From contig NC_054084.1 in NCBI RefSeq assembly GCF_017562075.2, positions 5,745,501 through 5,809,500 of the forward strand: a stretch of DNA of 64,000 bases. The letters run 5' to 3'. Positions 39,201 to 51,689 of the stretch are shown in pieces. This DNA comes from Anopheles merus. Taxonomy: Eukaryota > Arthropoda > Insecta > Diptera > Culicidae. Both the position numbers and the translations under genes were made by a program. The notes below the pieces were generated by a model. The model was not told where the DNA came from. It was given only the letters and a program-made list of their open reading frames with translations, and searched no databases. Each line of letters opens with the position of its first letter. Positions within the stretch are counted from its first letter, which is position 1.

Positions 39201-40908
39201 AGCCCTGCACTTAATGAACAGGTTTTGAACTACACGAGCTGGCTATTTAATTGCAAATGCACATCACGCGGAACCAGAGGGACCAGAATATTAAATGAAG
39301 ATTGCATTTGCTTCCCCTCCAGCTGTTGCTAGGTTGGTTGGTTTGGTTCAGATCAATTGTCCGTGTGCATGATGCAACTAGGAAACACGAAGTGGAATCG
39401 ATTTCCCGAAAACACTTCATGCCATCGTGTAGCCCTGCAGGGGGACATTTTCCTTCCACCGCCTGGAGGTTACGGTTCCGGAGAGCAGGACAAACACAGA
39501 CAAGAAGACACGAGACAAATTGCATAACACAAAGAACTATAAAGCGCCTTTTTTGGAGAAAAGTATAAGGCAAACAAGCGAATGCACGAAAACCATATAA
39601 AATGCCGACGCTGCTTGAGGCTAGTTGGTTGGGAATGTGGTACTGATCTAATCCTCTGAACTCTCTCGTTTGATGGGCATATGCTTGCACACACTCGCAG
39701 GCAGGACTGTCCGGCGACTTGCAAAACGCATAAATTTGCAAATCACAACCATCTCACCCTTACTCTGTCCTAAGAAACTAGCGTCACTGAGGAGGAAGTG
39801 GAAAAGAAGTATTGTGTTTATACTGCTGTTTCTTAAGGTAGTATAGTTCCTTCGTGTGTACAGGGAGCAACGACTGAGTTTCAGTAAAGCTATGTGTACC
39901 TTGTGGATTCAAAGTCGATGGAAGTCCCCAAAGTCCACCTAAGCTTCAACCACAATCCATCGCAAGAACAGTCCACAATACCTTTAATGCTCACCCAGGA
40001 GTGTGGTGACAATTTTGGCGCCCAAGCTGGCGACTAACCGTAAGACAAGCTATAACAAAAAACATGCACACAACCACCACCATACACTATCGAGTCTTTA
40101 AAGGTCAGCAGTAGCGAGGCCCGTCGAAGTCGGCCAAGCGCTGGCGCCATCCAGCGGCTTGTCTGTCCCAAACGAGCCTGCTCGTGAATCATGAAGCTGT
40201 AGCTCACGAAATAAATTCATCATTCTTGCGGTGCATATGGTTCTGCTGAATGTTATGTTGACATCCAGTATTAAAATTGAAACCATTATGGGGTGTGGAA
40301 AGCAGTTCTCTGTGTTTGTAGACTTGTATAATTCAAGATGTATTGATGTCACAGAGACATTGGAAATGATCGGAGAAACCGCAACAACATATTCGTAACT
40401 ATGCCGGATATGCCATAAATATGATCAATCATAGTCGCATTGCCTCCATTTCATAGAGTATAAACACAACGTCATCGCATACTTTGTTATCAGAAGGACG
40501 ATAAAAATGGGAAACTTAGATAAGGAATGTGATTCCCAGAACAACCAGGCATCCCACCAATTTGCTATACTATCATGCAAAGAATGACTTGACAATTTTC
40601 CACTACAGAGCCAGTAGTCCCCAAAAAAATACCCACAGTATATGTGTTCCATCCTACATTTTTAAAAGTCCAACGCACCCCTAGGGCAACGTTCCCAGCG
40701 GACGAAGCTATTTTAGGAAGGAGACACCGCTGGCTGCTCCCTAGCTGCTTGCGTTGGGTGGAATTAGCTCACTGGTATTAAAAATAAATTTGTTCCCATC
40801 GGCTAATCGAACCTCGGACCGAGCACAACGCACCGGTATGTAACACGAGAAAGCCCCCACAAAGCAAGCGAACTGTTTCCCATTACCAACACGACGTGGA
40901 CGCCGACA

Positions 40909-40924
40909 ACGACGACGACGACGC
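40909..40924. repeat. (ACG)5 trinucleotide tract
   Basis: Perfect ACG units. On the minus strand this reads as a CGT tract and produces a spurious Arg-rich ORF start. Confidence 0.93.
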
Positions 40925-43055
40925 ATTGAGATATTGGAGATCCGGTGTATTTTGGGGACACGTTTGGCCTACTAACAGAGCCCTCCCGTACGCGATGCAC
41001 TACTATTTCTGGAACATGACAAATAGCTACATCGATTAACCTCAAGATCTCGGTTCCATTCTCAAATATGTGGCCGCTTACCTAAACCCCAGATCACAGT
41101 TTCGATCCAGACTGCATTGCAAAAAAAGTCAAACATTTTGTAACAAATTCGCCTGCCCCAACGCCGTTTCGTGATTTGTGAAACTCCATTTCATCTTGGT
41201 GATAAATGTTACAGCAGCGGCCAGCTTTATCGATCTGCGGCTGCACTCAATACCGCACAGCACGCGCATTGCGGCAAAGTAATAATAAGCGGGTTTCAAT
41301 CAAACTCTTCCGTCCAAACTTGCACGGTCTCCATAGCAAGGGGAGCAAACCACAGCAAAAATGGTTAGTTTTTTTTGCAATATTCACGAAAAATGTAAAG
41401 TAAGGCAATCTTTCGTCATAGGCGCTGTCAAAAGCTTGACAGTTTTTAGCCTCATTACCAGGCTGAATATGAAATGAAAGAAGAAGAAAAAACACAAGTT
41501 ACCCGTACCCTCAAGACGATGATGCCGGTTTGCAAAACTTTATTGGATGAAAAGTCGTGTAGCCGGCAGCGGCAGCGCACTGCCTTGCTCTCTTGCGTGA
41601 TGGAGAAATTGCTCGCTTTCGGGCCCGCCGGTCCAAGTGACCTAACGTTTCGGTAAAGCGCTGCTGCTCTTCCCAGCCAGCACGAAAGGAGGCATCCTAC
41701 CCAGGACAGGCAGCAGCCCGCTTATTGAACGATGCATGTTTAGCGACACTTAAGCAAGAGCCCACTCTGTTCCAGCAACTGCCCGCCGGCTTCTCCGAGG
41801 CCCGTCCGAGTCGGGCAAAAGCAAACCGAAGCCGTGAGAAATTTTCTTTCCAGTATGCCACCCGCCATTCCTAGCTGAATGGGGAGCAGAGCCTTAGGAT
41901 CGCGCCCCGTGTCCGGTAGCAACACGGCGTCTGCCACACAATCGAGCCGACGTTCGTAGAGGGGGCGGGTTTGGCAAACATACCAGCGCTCGGCGTGCGG
42001 CAAAAGACGGCAGAACCTACGGAGGTGTCTATAGAAGGACCACCGTACCGCCTTCCGACCGGTAGGCATAAAGGCCCTCCGCCGCCGGACACAGCAGCCA
42101 TCAATCGGCGGCTAAACTTTGGGTCGCGGTTTTGAAATGGTAATACTTTGGCAGTGTTTAACTGGCGAAAAAACAGCAGTTACCACACTGCGCACGCCGG
42201 CTTGGTGGTAATACAGCGCAGAAAAATCCATACCCCCGCATAACGGAATGGTCATTCGAACATTAGCAATACCTCGACGGAGCTTTCTTCGTCCAAGCCG
42301 CCGCCGGGCTGAAATCGAAAGTGCACGATTTTAATTGTCGTGATCAATTAAAATGCAAACTTCTCTCGCCTGCTTCGCCCGTACACACAACGTTTGCCCC
42401 CGTCGTGCGGTTTCTCGCAACAGTAAGCTTCTGTTGTCTGGGTTTCTTCGTTCGCTCCGGAAGAAAGAGGGCGGACGACTGCGGAAAAGGTTATTTCGGC
42501 TGTTTTGCCCAGTTTGCTAAATTGATACCATCCTCCGACCATTCCACCCAACATTCCGGTGGCTGTGGTGTCGAAGCAGTGTGTAAATGCCTCCTCCCCC
42601 TATGGGAAGCTGCGTACCTTGGAGTTGCATTTGCTCGGAAATGTTAGGCGGAAGTACGCCTAACAAAGGCTTTCCAGCAGTCCTCGTGGATGTATCCGCC
42701 CTGCCGTGTAAAGATGAACGGACTATGTAATGGACGCCTGGCCTGGCGCTCGATCGTATGACGATTTCAAACCCTTCCCCCCGCTCTCGGCCTAACTTTC
42801 TATTTTGGACAGACGAAAAAACAGCCCGCCCGCCCCGAAAGACGATCCCCTCAGCATCTGCACGCGGTATGTACACGCAGAAAGGATGTGATTATGTCGA
42901 CAAACCACTCCACACGCGAAATTATCCACCTCAGAGTCTCCCTCACCGGTCGATGCACAGGTTTATGTAGTTCGCATGTGTGCAAACAATTTCCCGACTG
43001 CTAGCCCCTACCTACCTGTTGCGTCCATTTGAGCGCCGAGTGGCCTTAGCAATTT

Positions 43056-43080
43056 TGTGTGTGTGTGTGTGTGTGTGTGT
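43056..43080. repeat. (TG)12 tract
   Basis: Perfect TG repeat of 25 bases. Confidence 0.97.
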
Positions 43081-45139
43081 TGCAAAATATCATCAACAGC
43101 GATCATTTCCAAGCCACACTGCAACCGCAAAGTTCACGCAAAGGTTCCGCCTGGTGGGCTGAAATCGAAAGTGAACTTCACCGGCGATAACACTGTGCTG
43201 CGATCCGTACACACCGCTACACCTACGGCCTACACCTTGACCGGCCCGAAAGCGTAGGGCGGTAACGGTTTGGAGAGACCCACCGCCGTCGGACCAGACT
43301 AATGCGCACCCTTGAAATGTCTTGTCCCGCTTGGCGCACTTGGCGGAGGGAAAATGCGAATCAACCTTTGCCTCGATCCGTCTTGCGCCCCACAACTGCC
43401 TTGCTGTACGCTACACACTGCTTTATGGGCGGAATGGGGAAAATCACCACACCATAAGCGAGTAAATGGATGCACCACGCAAACTGACCAATGATCGGCC
43501 ATCGAGATCCCTACCCAAATTATACCGCAGCCTGATGGTTTCAGTACTCGGTGGCAAACAAGGAACGTACAGCGACCGTGCAGAACGTGCGTGCTCTCTG
43601 CTGTAACCGAAGCAGCGTAATTCGGCTTTCTCCGCGTTGGGTTTTGGCGGAGATATGAATTTCCCATACAGAGGGAGACCGGCTATCAAGCCGTGGCAGC
43701 AGTTGAGGTGTTCAACAAATCCACACTTAACGCACCGAAAGCTCAAATTCTATTTAATAGCTGGGTGTGGCGTGTGGTATTGCTGCAATGAGATAATCAC
43801 AACATTGAACCCTGCAATCCAGTAGCAGGAGACAAGACGCCACCAACGTGCGCGGGCCGGTGTGATTATTGCATTCAATTTGCAACCGTTTCGCAGGCGC
43901 CCCTTCTGGCAGCGGGACCGTGAAAGGCGCTACCGGTAGCGACTCCATGGGCTACACCTTAAGCATCGTGGTACAGCGGTACAGCAAGTGCCTCGAAGGT
44001 GCTGAGGCGTGTGTATAAATAATCATTAATCATAGTCATTTCATGGTGCATGCTTCGTTGCCTGAAGGCTAAACATGGGCTTGCGCCTAAGTACATCCTT
44101 TCGCGGTGCCAATTCCAAGGAAATGCCAAATAAAAGATCACAGGAACTTTGTCGGGTCATGTTCAGCTCCAATAATGCAGAAAGACTGCTTCATTGTTAG
44201 TTGGGAAGGACATAACTCACATATGAAGTTGTATAATTATAACACATCTTGCAGCAATTTTAACACACAATGCAGTGCTGGAAAAAGCGAAAGGATTACA
44301 CATTGAACTCAAGATGCTATTTTCTTGTTTGATGTTTCGCTTTTCTTTCCCAACCGGTTAATGTCTACCTGTCTAGCGCAAACTTCTATTGCTGCACTCT
44401 TATTCTGACAACCGTCTGACGACGCTCTCCTCTGTATTTTCAAGCCTAGTCCAAGTTACGATCGACAGTTTGATCTCCCTTAACGTACCCCACCGGTCTA
44501 GGTGTGCTAGGTAAAAGTATCTATACACTGGAATTCCTCACTAATTGTTGCCGGACGGACAGCTGCGGTTGGCACATGACATGGGCACATTGGGCACTCC
44601 TTGCTCGTACGTCGTCTGTGCACTGCTACCCACATGCACACGCCACTGAGCACACGATGACCGTGAACTTTCGCCTACTTGATTTTACATACGAAAAGCA
44701 AAACAACTGCTCTCCCCAGGGGGCAAGCAGAACGAGGAACAGGAGAGCCGCTTTGTACGTATCAACTCACGCGCATCCAGCATCCCTTGCACGCTCCCCA
44801 TTCAGCATCCCTTTTGCATCGAAAAGCGGGTGATCATTTCAGAGCACCGACCACGAACCAGCAGTGTGCAAAAGGGCTGAATATAATTCCAATTTCACCC
44901 TGCCCATGATCGTGCGATCACACGCTCGTTTGCGTTTCTGATGCGGAAAATGCATTTGCTAGTACATTCGATCATACACCCGTGTGTGTTTGTGTGTCCC
45001 CTCCCGTACGCGTTAGTAGTAAGCGGCACAGAAGGGGCCACACATTCCCTGAAACGCGAGCCGGGGTTAACCAGCTGGAAGGATGACAACGATCGGGAAA
45101 AACTGTGCCATCAGTGAACGTGCATCTAGAAATTCGAGA

Positions 45140-45250
45140 CCGCACACTCGCTCGCTAGCGTCTCCCCGCGCACTGACAGAAAACTTTCGCTCTCGCAAAT
45201 GGGGAAAAAGTAGATTTACCACATTGCTGACCGTCGATGCAGCGTTGCCA
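45140..45250 (-). promoter_or_regulatory. candidate minus-strand core promoter
   Basis: On the minus strand, GGCAACGCTGC (45249-45239) matches the core of a known fly promoter motif (consensus MKSYGGCARCGSYSS). About 70 bases further on comes CTGTCAGTG, an initiator-like TCAGTG with its A at 45174, and then a GCGAGCGAG-type tract 20-28 bases downstream that resembles downstream promoter elements. Orientation is the same as spire, so this could be a spire 5' end, but no first exon with a start codon and matching donor could be tied to it. The motif matches are from memory and individually weak. Confidence 0.25.
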
Positions 45251-46202
45251 ATGTGCTAAATTCGACAGTTTTTTGTCTTTTGTCAGGGAAATCTTCTGGA
45301 TGCGATAAAGAAGCATTACATTACTACTAGTCCTTTAATTATCTTCTGATGCTACTTCCAATTAATGATCATGAATGTAGGCATGTGAATTTAATAGGCG
45401 ATTTAATCTAATATTTCTCATGACCCTGGGCATTGACCTTAAGCATCATTTCAATAGATCCTCACACTTCGTGCATTACTTTTCAATATGGAGACGAAAG
45501 CAGCAGGAAAAGCATCAGTACATCCACCACCAACTCCAACTTTCAAACAACCGATTTGCCCTCAGGCAGCATCCCCACGATTGCACTATCAATTATGATG
45601 ACCATTTTGAACTACAGCGTCATATTCCGACACAACATCCGAAATAGGCTATAAACACGGATATTAAATCGATAAAAATAAAGCCACTCTTTCTCTCAAC
45701 GCCCCCTCCCCCCTCCTCACTTAGGCTGGGAAAGGTGAGGTCGCAATCGGTGTGCATTGATGACGTGAGAGGAAGGAGACCCTTGGACATCGAGTATAGA
45801 AGTATGCAAAGACTCCCCTCCCCATTCCTTCCCCACAATCGATCAGGTCTCTGTGCTGTGCAATCGTGCCTAATCGTGAGTCGCGCGATCTGAAATATGG
45901 GTCAAAAGAATCTTTATTCTCACGCCCCCAAACGATCGCGCTCACACTCCGCACTACCTTTCGGGGAGACTCTGGCCTGGACGGAGACGGAAATTTCTTC
46001 CACTCTAGCGAGGGAAGTGGGGGAGCTTTTGTGATACGACACGATACCCAACGTCGCACACACGCTTAGAGGCCCACGGCATGGAACCGTATCATGAATT
46101 TCACTCCGACCCTACTGGGGCCGTATTTCACATCACAAGCCTTGAGGCCTGTTGGGGGCCCTCTCGGAATAACCCGTGCATAAACTATACGGCATGAGTG
46201 TA

Positions 46203-46224
46203 TGTGTGTGTGTGTGTGTGTGTG
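46203..46224. repeat. (TG)11 tract
   Basis: Perfect TG repeat of 22 bases. Confidence 0.97.
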
Positions 46225-47639
46225 CTTCCAGGCTAATTTGGAAACACACGCCACTGCAGCTCCGATGGTACCTGAAGATCCAGCAGTGGGCCTTTCTTCC
46301 GCAAGCGCTCGTTTTGCAATGGATAGTGGATTTTTATTGAAGAAAAAAATATGGAAATAATCTAGCACACGAAAGTGCAGACACCCATAGCTCCGGGGAC
46401 AGAAAGTTGTTGATTCCCATAAGCTGCGCGACGGTACTACCCTAACCTAGCTTAACCTTGCTGCATCATCGATCGACGCTGTGAGCGGATCTTCAGCGAT
46501 CAGCTGGCCCCGCTGTTGAGCGCTTCGGAATTATTTACCGCGTAGTTTAGAGTCAGACCCCGCATAGCCAGAAGCGATACAATAACCAGCCCGATCCGTA
46601 CGAGAGTGTTCCAGTGTTGCTGGACCATTGCTACATGCAGAGGCCTTCTCGCTGACGCTTTCTTTTCCTTCTCCTTAGAGTTTGAAGAAAAATAAGAAAC
46701 AAGATCCAACATAGCGTGATAAAGCTCTAAGCATCAAGTGTCAAACACGCGGGATACGTACTTGAGCCACAGTTTCCATCTAGTATCAGCGAGCGAGAAT
46801 CATGAATGAACGTGGCGGCTCTCGACGTTAAGCTTTTGGGAGCCCTACTTTCAAGCTTGCTCAGTGGGTACCACTGACCATAACATCGTCTAAATAAATG
46901 ACTCTCCGCGTGTAATGGTGCGGCTACATGATCGCTTCGTTCGCTCCGGGGCACAAACGATCGACAAGCGAATGAACCTAAAGCCCACATTCAAACACAT
47001 TAGCACAAAGTCTCTAACACTTCGCCGCACCCTCTTCGAACAAGGCTTCTTTGCTACCAACCGTAAGATTACATGCAATGATACACGCGTCTTCAGCCAG
47101 CCTCACTGCTTCTCTAGCTGATACTCTTTCCGTAGAGCCTTCGTATAGACGACCCGACACACTACGCCATATGAACGTTATCTGTCCTACACATCCACAA
47201 ACGCCACCGTAATCACAATGATTAGACATCAAACGCCTCCACAGTTTGAAAAGGAGCCCAGACCAGAAAATTCACTATTACAGTTACCAGTTATCAAAAG
47301 CATTGGAGATTATTGGCAGGAAGGCTATGCAAATCTGCTTTCTAGGCAACACCATTGAACCGGAAAACAGCGATGGCATTTCATCTCTCAATTAGTGAGC
47401 TCCTACTGGCTGGAGGCAACCAAAAACCGAAACAAAGTAACCTTTTCTGTCCAACAAAGGACTTGCTCCCTTGTGAACGGAAACAACCTGTTTACGAACT
47501 GACACCTCTAGGCTCCCCCAGAGAAAAAAGGTAGCAATAATCATAAATAGGTCACTCGGATACTGGGATATGATGCCGTACAGAGAGCATCCAACTGCCA
47601 GGAACGGAACAACAAGGAAATTGCTACGGTCGAAGGTAG

Positions 47640-47802
47640 ATCGCGAACGTCTCAGATTGTGGTGCCTGTAGTTGGATTGTTTTATTGCATCTTCAAGATG
47701 AAGCTCCCGAAGGCAACTTCTCATACTCAAGACCAATTCTCTATCGGTTGACCCATTTTCGAAAAGGAATGTACGCCCAACCGTAAGGTCGAAAGGAGTC
47801 AA
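47640..47802 (-). pseudogene. possible decayed integrase-tail fragment of a retroelement
   Basis: The minus-strand frame includes GLTPFDLTVGRT followed by an acidic, Leu/Arg-rich helix and an Asn/Arg/His-rich stretch. Many Ty3/gypsy-type integrases carry a TPFELxxGR motif near the end of the catalytic core, followed by a helical Arg/Lys-rich segment, and this fragment matches that order. The frame has a stop about 55 bases upstream and drifts into a hydrophobic, unrelated reading downstream. No LTRs, protease or reverse transcriptase were recognised nearby. It is at best an old, broken copy. Confidence 0.22.
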
Positions 47803-49029
47803 ACCGCAATCGGCTGACGAACGTAATGAACAAATTTACCTAAATATAGACACTAACTGTGCTCGTCACTCATGCAAACTCTACCGTGTAGGTAGCTAGT
47901 CAAAAGTGAAAGGATGTATGAATTGGATGCTCGTTGCATTCTGTTTCTTTTTATCATTATTGACAGGTCGTTAAGAAATTTATTTTTCCTGACCCCCACA
48001 ACATCGGCAAACCAGCCCAAAGCCTCACCTTCCATAAATCAATCCGCTCGATAATGGATTATTTAAAGCCATAAAATGATAACCTTACTGGTTTCAAATT
48101 TTACTGCCTCAATGGTTGGGGTGGGCACCGTAAAACACAGTGGGTAACGAGTGCAAAGATGTTGTAGGTTTTTTTACGATCAGGTACGGTTCCTCGCGTA
48201 TGGCCGGAAATTACACACAAGAACAAAATGGCAACGCATCGCTAAGCGGTACGCAATCACGGCTCGTGTAGGCGAGGGAAGCCAAAGGCAGGCAAAACAT
48301 CCCACGAACAGTCGCCACCGGTGAGCTGCGACCACCAACATATCCCACGGGACGATCCTTCGGGATATAGTCATCCAATTAGACGCATAAAAAATCTATC
48401 CATATTTCATCCATTTTAAGACCTTTCTCCTTCTTTCGACCTGTCACGCTGCTATCTCAATGAGCCAAGCCTATCCCGCCGCCGTGTATCGTGGTCGAAA
48501 CAACTTTTCTGAGCCTGTGCCATACACAGGTGCATACAATCTTCGAGTTTGTCTTGGGGGATTTATTTATCTACTTATGGCATCACACACGAGCCGTTCG
48601 GTGCATTCACACGGGCCCAACCCTTTTTCTCTTGAACTTGACCTTTCCACTGGTTTATCTTGTCTGTTCTCTCATATCTATAGGGTCATGCTGAGAGAAA
48701 CAAAGAATCAATAACTTATTGGAATTATCACTCTTGTAAGCTCCAATCTTCCTAAGTTCTTCCTCTGTGAACACAAGCCCACCAGGAAAGAATTATTATA
48801 ACTTAGTTTTACAGGTTGTCTGTCGCTGGATCTTATTTTACTTTGGTTTGTATTAAATTTTATGGAATGCCAGGAAAACAATCAAACATAAAACAATACA
48901 ATCCAACAAAAACAATGCTATAACGATCAATACTAAAATACGGATTTCAGTTAATAGTTAACATTCACCACATTCTAGTAGAAGCGGTTTAATGGTTTGC
49001 TGTTAGGTGTGCAGACGAAACGCTTTTCC

Positions 49030-49311
49030 TTACCTCTTCATATCAGCGATAAGCATCTTCCAAACGAATTCCATTCCATATGTTTGTACTGATTCAATTA
49101 TCATTCCAGCGACCAACCGAACACCCTCCTCTCCTAGCCAGCCATTGATCGAAACTTCATTCAACAAAACAATCACAACAAAACAATTTAGATTGGCAAT
49201 CACTAATGCCTCTCGAATGCTCAGGACTCTTGCTTCGACTCTCTGCTCCAAAGCAGTGCACCACCTTCCTGCTAGTTGGTGAGTTCGCCCGTCGAAAGTG
49301 AAACCATCCAA
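49030..49311 (-). pseudogene. possible decayed RNase H-like fragment of a retroelement
   Basis: A minus-strand frame of about 93 codons, opening at TTG and lacking an ATG start, contains VEARVLSIREALVIANLN, then a beta-strand-like FVVIVLL, then LGEE and a later helix. This order resembles the retroelement RNase H (RVT_3-type) pattern, EA.AL.REAL..A followed by a strand carrying an Asp. The catalytic Asp expected after that strand is not evident (NE in its place), which would mean decay. The frame ends at AAGAG|GTAAGG, so it also looks like an exon end. There are no flanking LTRs or other pol domains in frame. The resemblance is weak and could be chance. Confidence 0.2.
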
Positions 49312-49699
49312 CTAGCCATTCTTCACCTGCTTTGCTGGCTAGCTTTATTGCACTCTACACCCCGAAAAACCGGGCCATACCTACAGAGACCAACCAACCA
49401 TCGTTAGCTAACGTGCGTCAGGTCGTAGCGCGTTCGGTCGAGTGGAAACTTCGACGCGAGCAGACGACGAACTTGACCGTGACGGTTTACTCAACGGCTT
49501 CCCGTTGGTCTTGCAAGAGTATCGGCTGAGCCGTGTGCGGAGTGGCTCGTCTATCTCGCGTTCCAGAGGTTTGCCCGCGGAACAAACAAACCCACGTACA
49601 AACTGTCTTGAAATTCGAGAAACGTGATTTGCGAAAATCGAAGGAAAAAGCAAACACACTAATGCTTACTCCCGTCCCCGTCGCTGTCACAACGTGTCG

Positions 49700-49745
49700 A
49701 CGGTTATCCCGGCGTGCCGAAAAATACCAAACCATTCGTTCACTG
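49700..49745 (-). promoter_or_regulatory. candidate minus-strand promoter element (motif-6-like)
   Basis: The minus strand of 49731-49720 reads TTTGGTATTTTT, an exact match to the fly core-promoter consensus KTYRGTATWTTT. It lies in a locally GC-richer block (about 49400-49800) rich in CG dinucleotides. A donor-like GGGA|GTAAGC follows about 60 bases downstream. It could mark the 5' end of a minus-strand transcript, possibly spire. A single motif of this degeneracy also occurs by chance. Confidence 0.22.
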
Positions 49746-51671
49746 CTCTTGGCCCGTTCCGTTCCGGGCGCTACTAACGGGAAATGCAAACGCAACGGCA
49801 CCTAACGTCCGCATCCGAGGCCGGTACGACTCGGGTCAGCGCTGTAATTACATGATCGCGATAGCGCGACTTATCTACCACTTTTAATCAGATGTGATTT
49901 AATTACACATTGAAACGCAGGCACTTGACGGAAGCGGGATGCCACAGTCGCCCGTGGCTGTACGCATATACGCAGGAAGAGATGTGTTAGGACCTGGCCG
50001 TAAGCGATCACAGCCCGCGACGATGTTTGTCTCTCGCGGTGGTGAAATCGTTCGTCGAGCGATAACAACACCGAGATGATAGAGGGACAACACCGACGTA
50101 TCTCAATCTGGCAGTGCGTAATGCAAGCCCACTCTTCGCTCGGCCGCTCGCAGAATCGCTCCTCGACGTCATCTTGGGCCAGTGGCAAAGTGCGACGAAT
50201 ACTCACCTTTTTCTGGGTCGATGGAATGCACAGCTCCTTATCTGTGGGTGAGAAAAGACGGAGAAGAAAACAAACGATATTTAGTACATCTGTGCCATGC
50301 TCGTACAAGGTTTTGTGTTGCGTGTGATAACGCAGAGAAAGAAAACAATCTTCTACTACAGACTACACATTCAATGATAAAAACAGATTGCTTCACCTGA
50401 AAGTTGTCGCACGATGAGAGGGCTCCGAAATTTTTAAAAACACACACCGGAACCTCACCTCGAGAGTCTTTGCCGAGCTAAGAAGCCGGAAAACATATTC
50501 AATATTTAATTAATCAACTCGCCCCCTTCTCCCCAGAGAAGGCTTAATGAGGCGTGAATAGAATGGATTAAGGCAATCAAACTCAACAACACAGTATCGT
50601 GTCGGTGCTTCCAAACCATTGGAATGGCGTTGCATCAAATCGAATTCCCTCCCGCGGTACGATAGCTGAACCATAAATTTTCCGACTCTATTCCACTCAA
50701 TCAAGAATTTTATCACGCAAGGAGCGAGACTCATTAAAATAAAACGGATCGTAATGATGCGCTCCCCGGTGGTTCCCGTCCGCCAAGATACGATGACAGC
50801 TATATTTCCCACAGCGACCACAACGGCTCCGATCGATCCTTTCCTATGTTGCCTACAATACTCTCTCGGCTATCAAATCTGAGTGGAGAGGTCTTGTCAG
50901 CCGAAAACAGGTGCGTTGGGAAATGACGCGGTGTAATCTTCAGAACCACCTTTCTCTCAGGCGAATGGAAAAGAATTTCTGAGCTGTCTGTGAACTTACG
51001 CCGCCAACTTACTGCGTTCGAGTGCCGAAAGCGCTCCAAATAAGAAACTTCGGGGGAACAAAGCTTAAGAAGCAGAGAAGAATTGAAATCGGAAAACCGG
51101 TCGTTCGATATCACCGGACATGCATGCAACAGACGCCAAAACCGGACACCGTGGACCACCACCGCCGCCGAGAAGCATCCTGTGCAGCAGGGGACAAGTG
51201 TTACAGGCCGTTCTGGCCCTTTGGACTCTCCGTGACTTATACCGCCCGTGTCGCAACCGATATCCATGGACTGATTTATTGCCCTTCCCTGGGCCGGGAC
51301 ACAGAAAAAAGCGTCGACCCACACCATCCGGGTAAAGCGTCAGCGGACCCACGGCACAACACTACTCATTGGATGTGGATTACAATTTATTCAATTCCAA
51401 CTTCACCGCAAGCCCTGTTGCTCCGCGCAAGAAGGACTTTAATCACCCTGGTGTGTAAGCAGTTCTAGCGGAGTTGCTTTTCGGCAGACTCCCTGACTGT
51501 TTGCCTTTTGATCCCGCACAACAAACCCGACCATCGAGAGTCCTCGCGCAAAGTCCGACAGCTACCGACAGCGCGGCGACATGATATCTCTGAGCCCGAC
51601 CGAAAGACTACTGCTGCCGACCGTTGATGGTAAAAATGAAAGGTGTTGTTACGGACACACGGCCGCTTGAC

Positions 51672-51689
51672 TTGTTTGTTTGTTTGTTT
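51672..51689. repeat. (TTGT)4 tract
   Basis: Four TTGT units in an otherwise unique region. Confidence 0.9.

Larger units (their letters stand above)
29127..44999. other. upstream of the first recognised spire exon: no confident gene
   Basis: This is intron or 5' flank of spire, depending on where the missing N-terminal exons lie. It contains a 10-base minisatellite (36245-36277), an ACG tract (40909-40924), a GT tract (43056-43080), a hairpin-like CTGTCAA/TTGACAG repeat (41425-41442) and AT-rich stretches such as 30100-30760. Many frames of 60-170 codons occur on both strands, but none shows a known domain or consistent splice support. I looked for the KIND start (an EEQAW-like motif) on the minus strand and did not find it. 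Confidence 0.6.

Noticed and set aside
50800..51468. Overlapping 175-codon minus and 148-codon plus frames
   Set aside because: Both strands are equally open, which points to a local lack of stops and not to a gene. No family was recognised on either strand.
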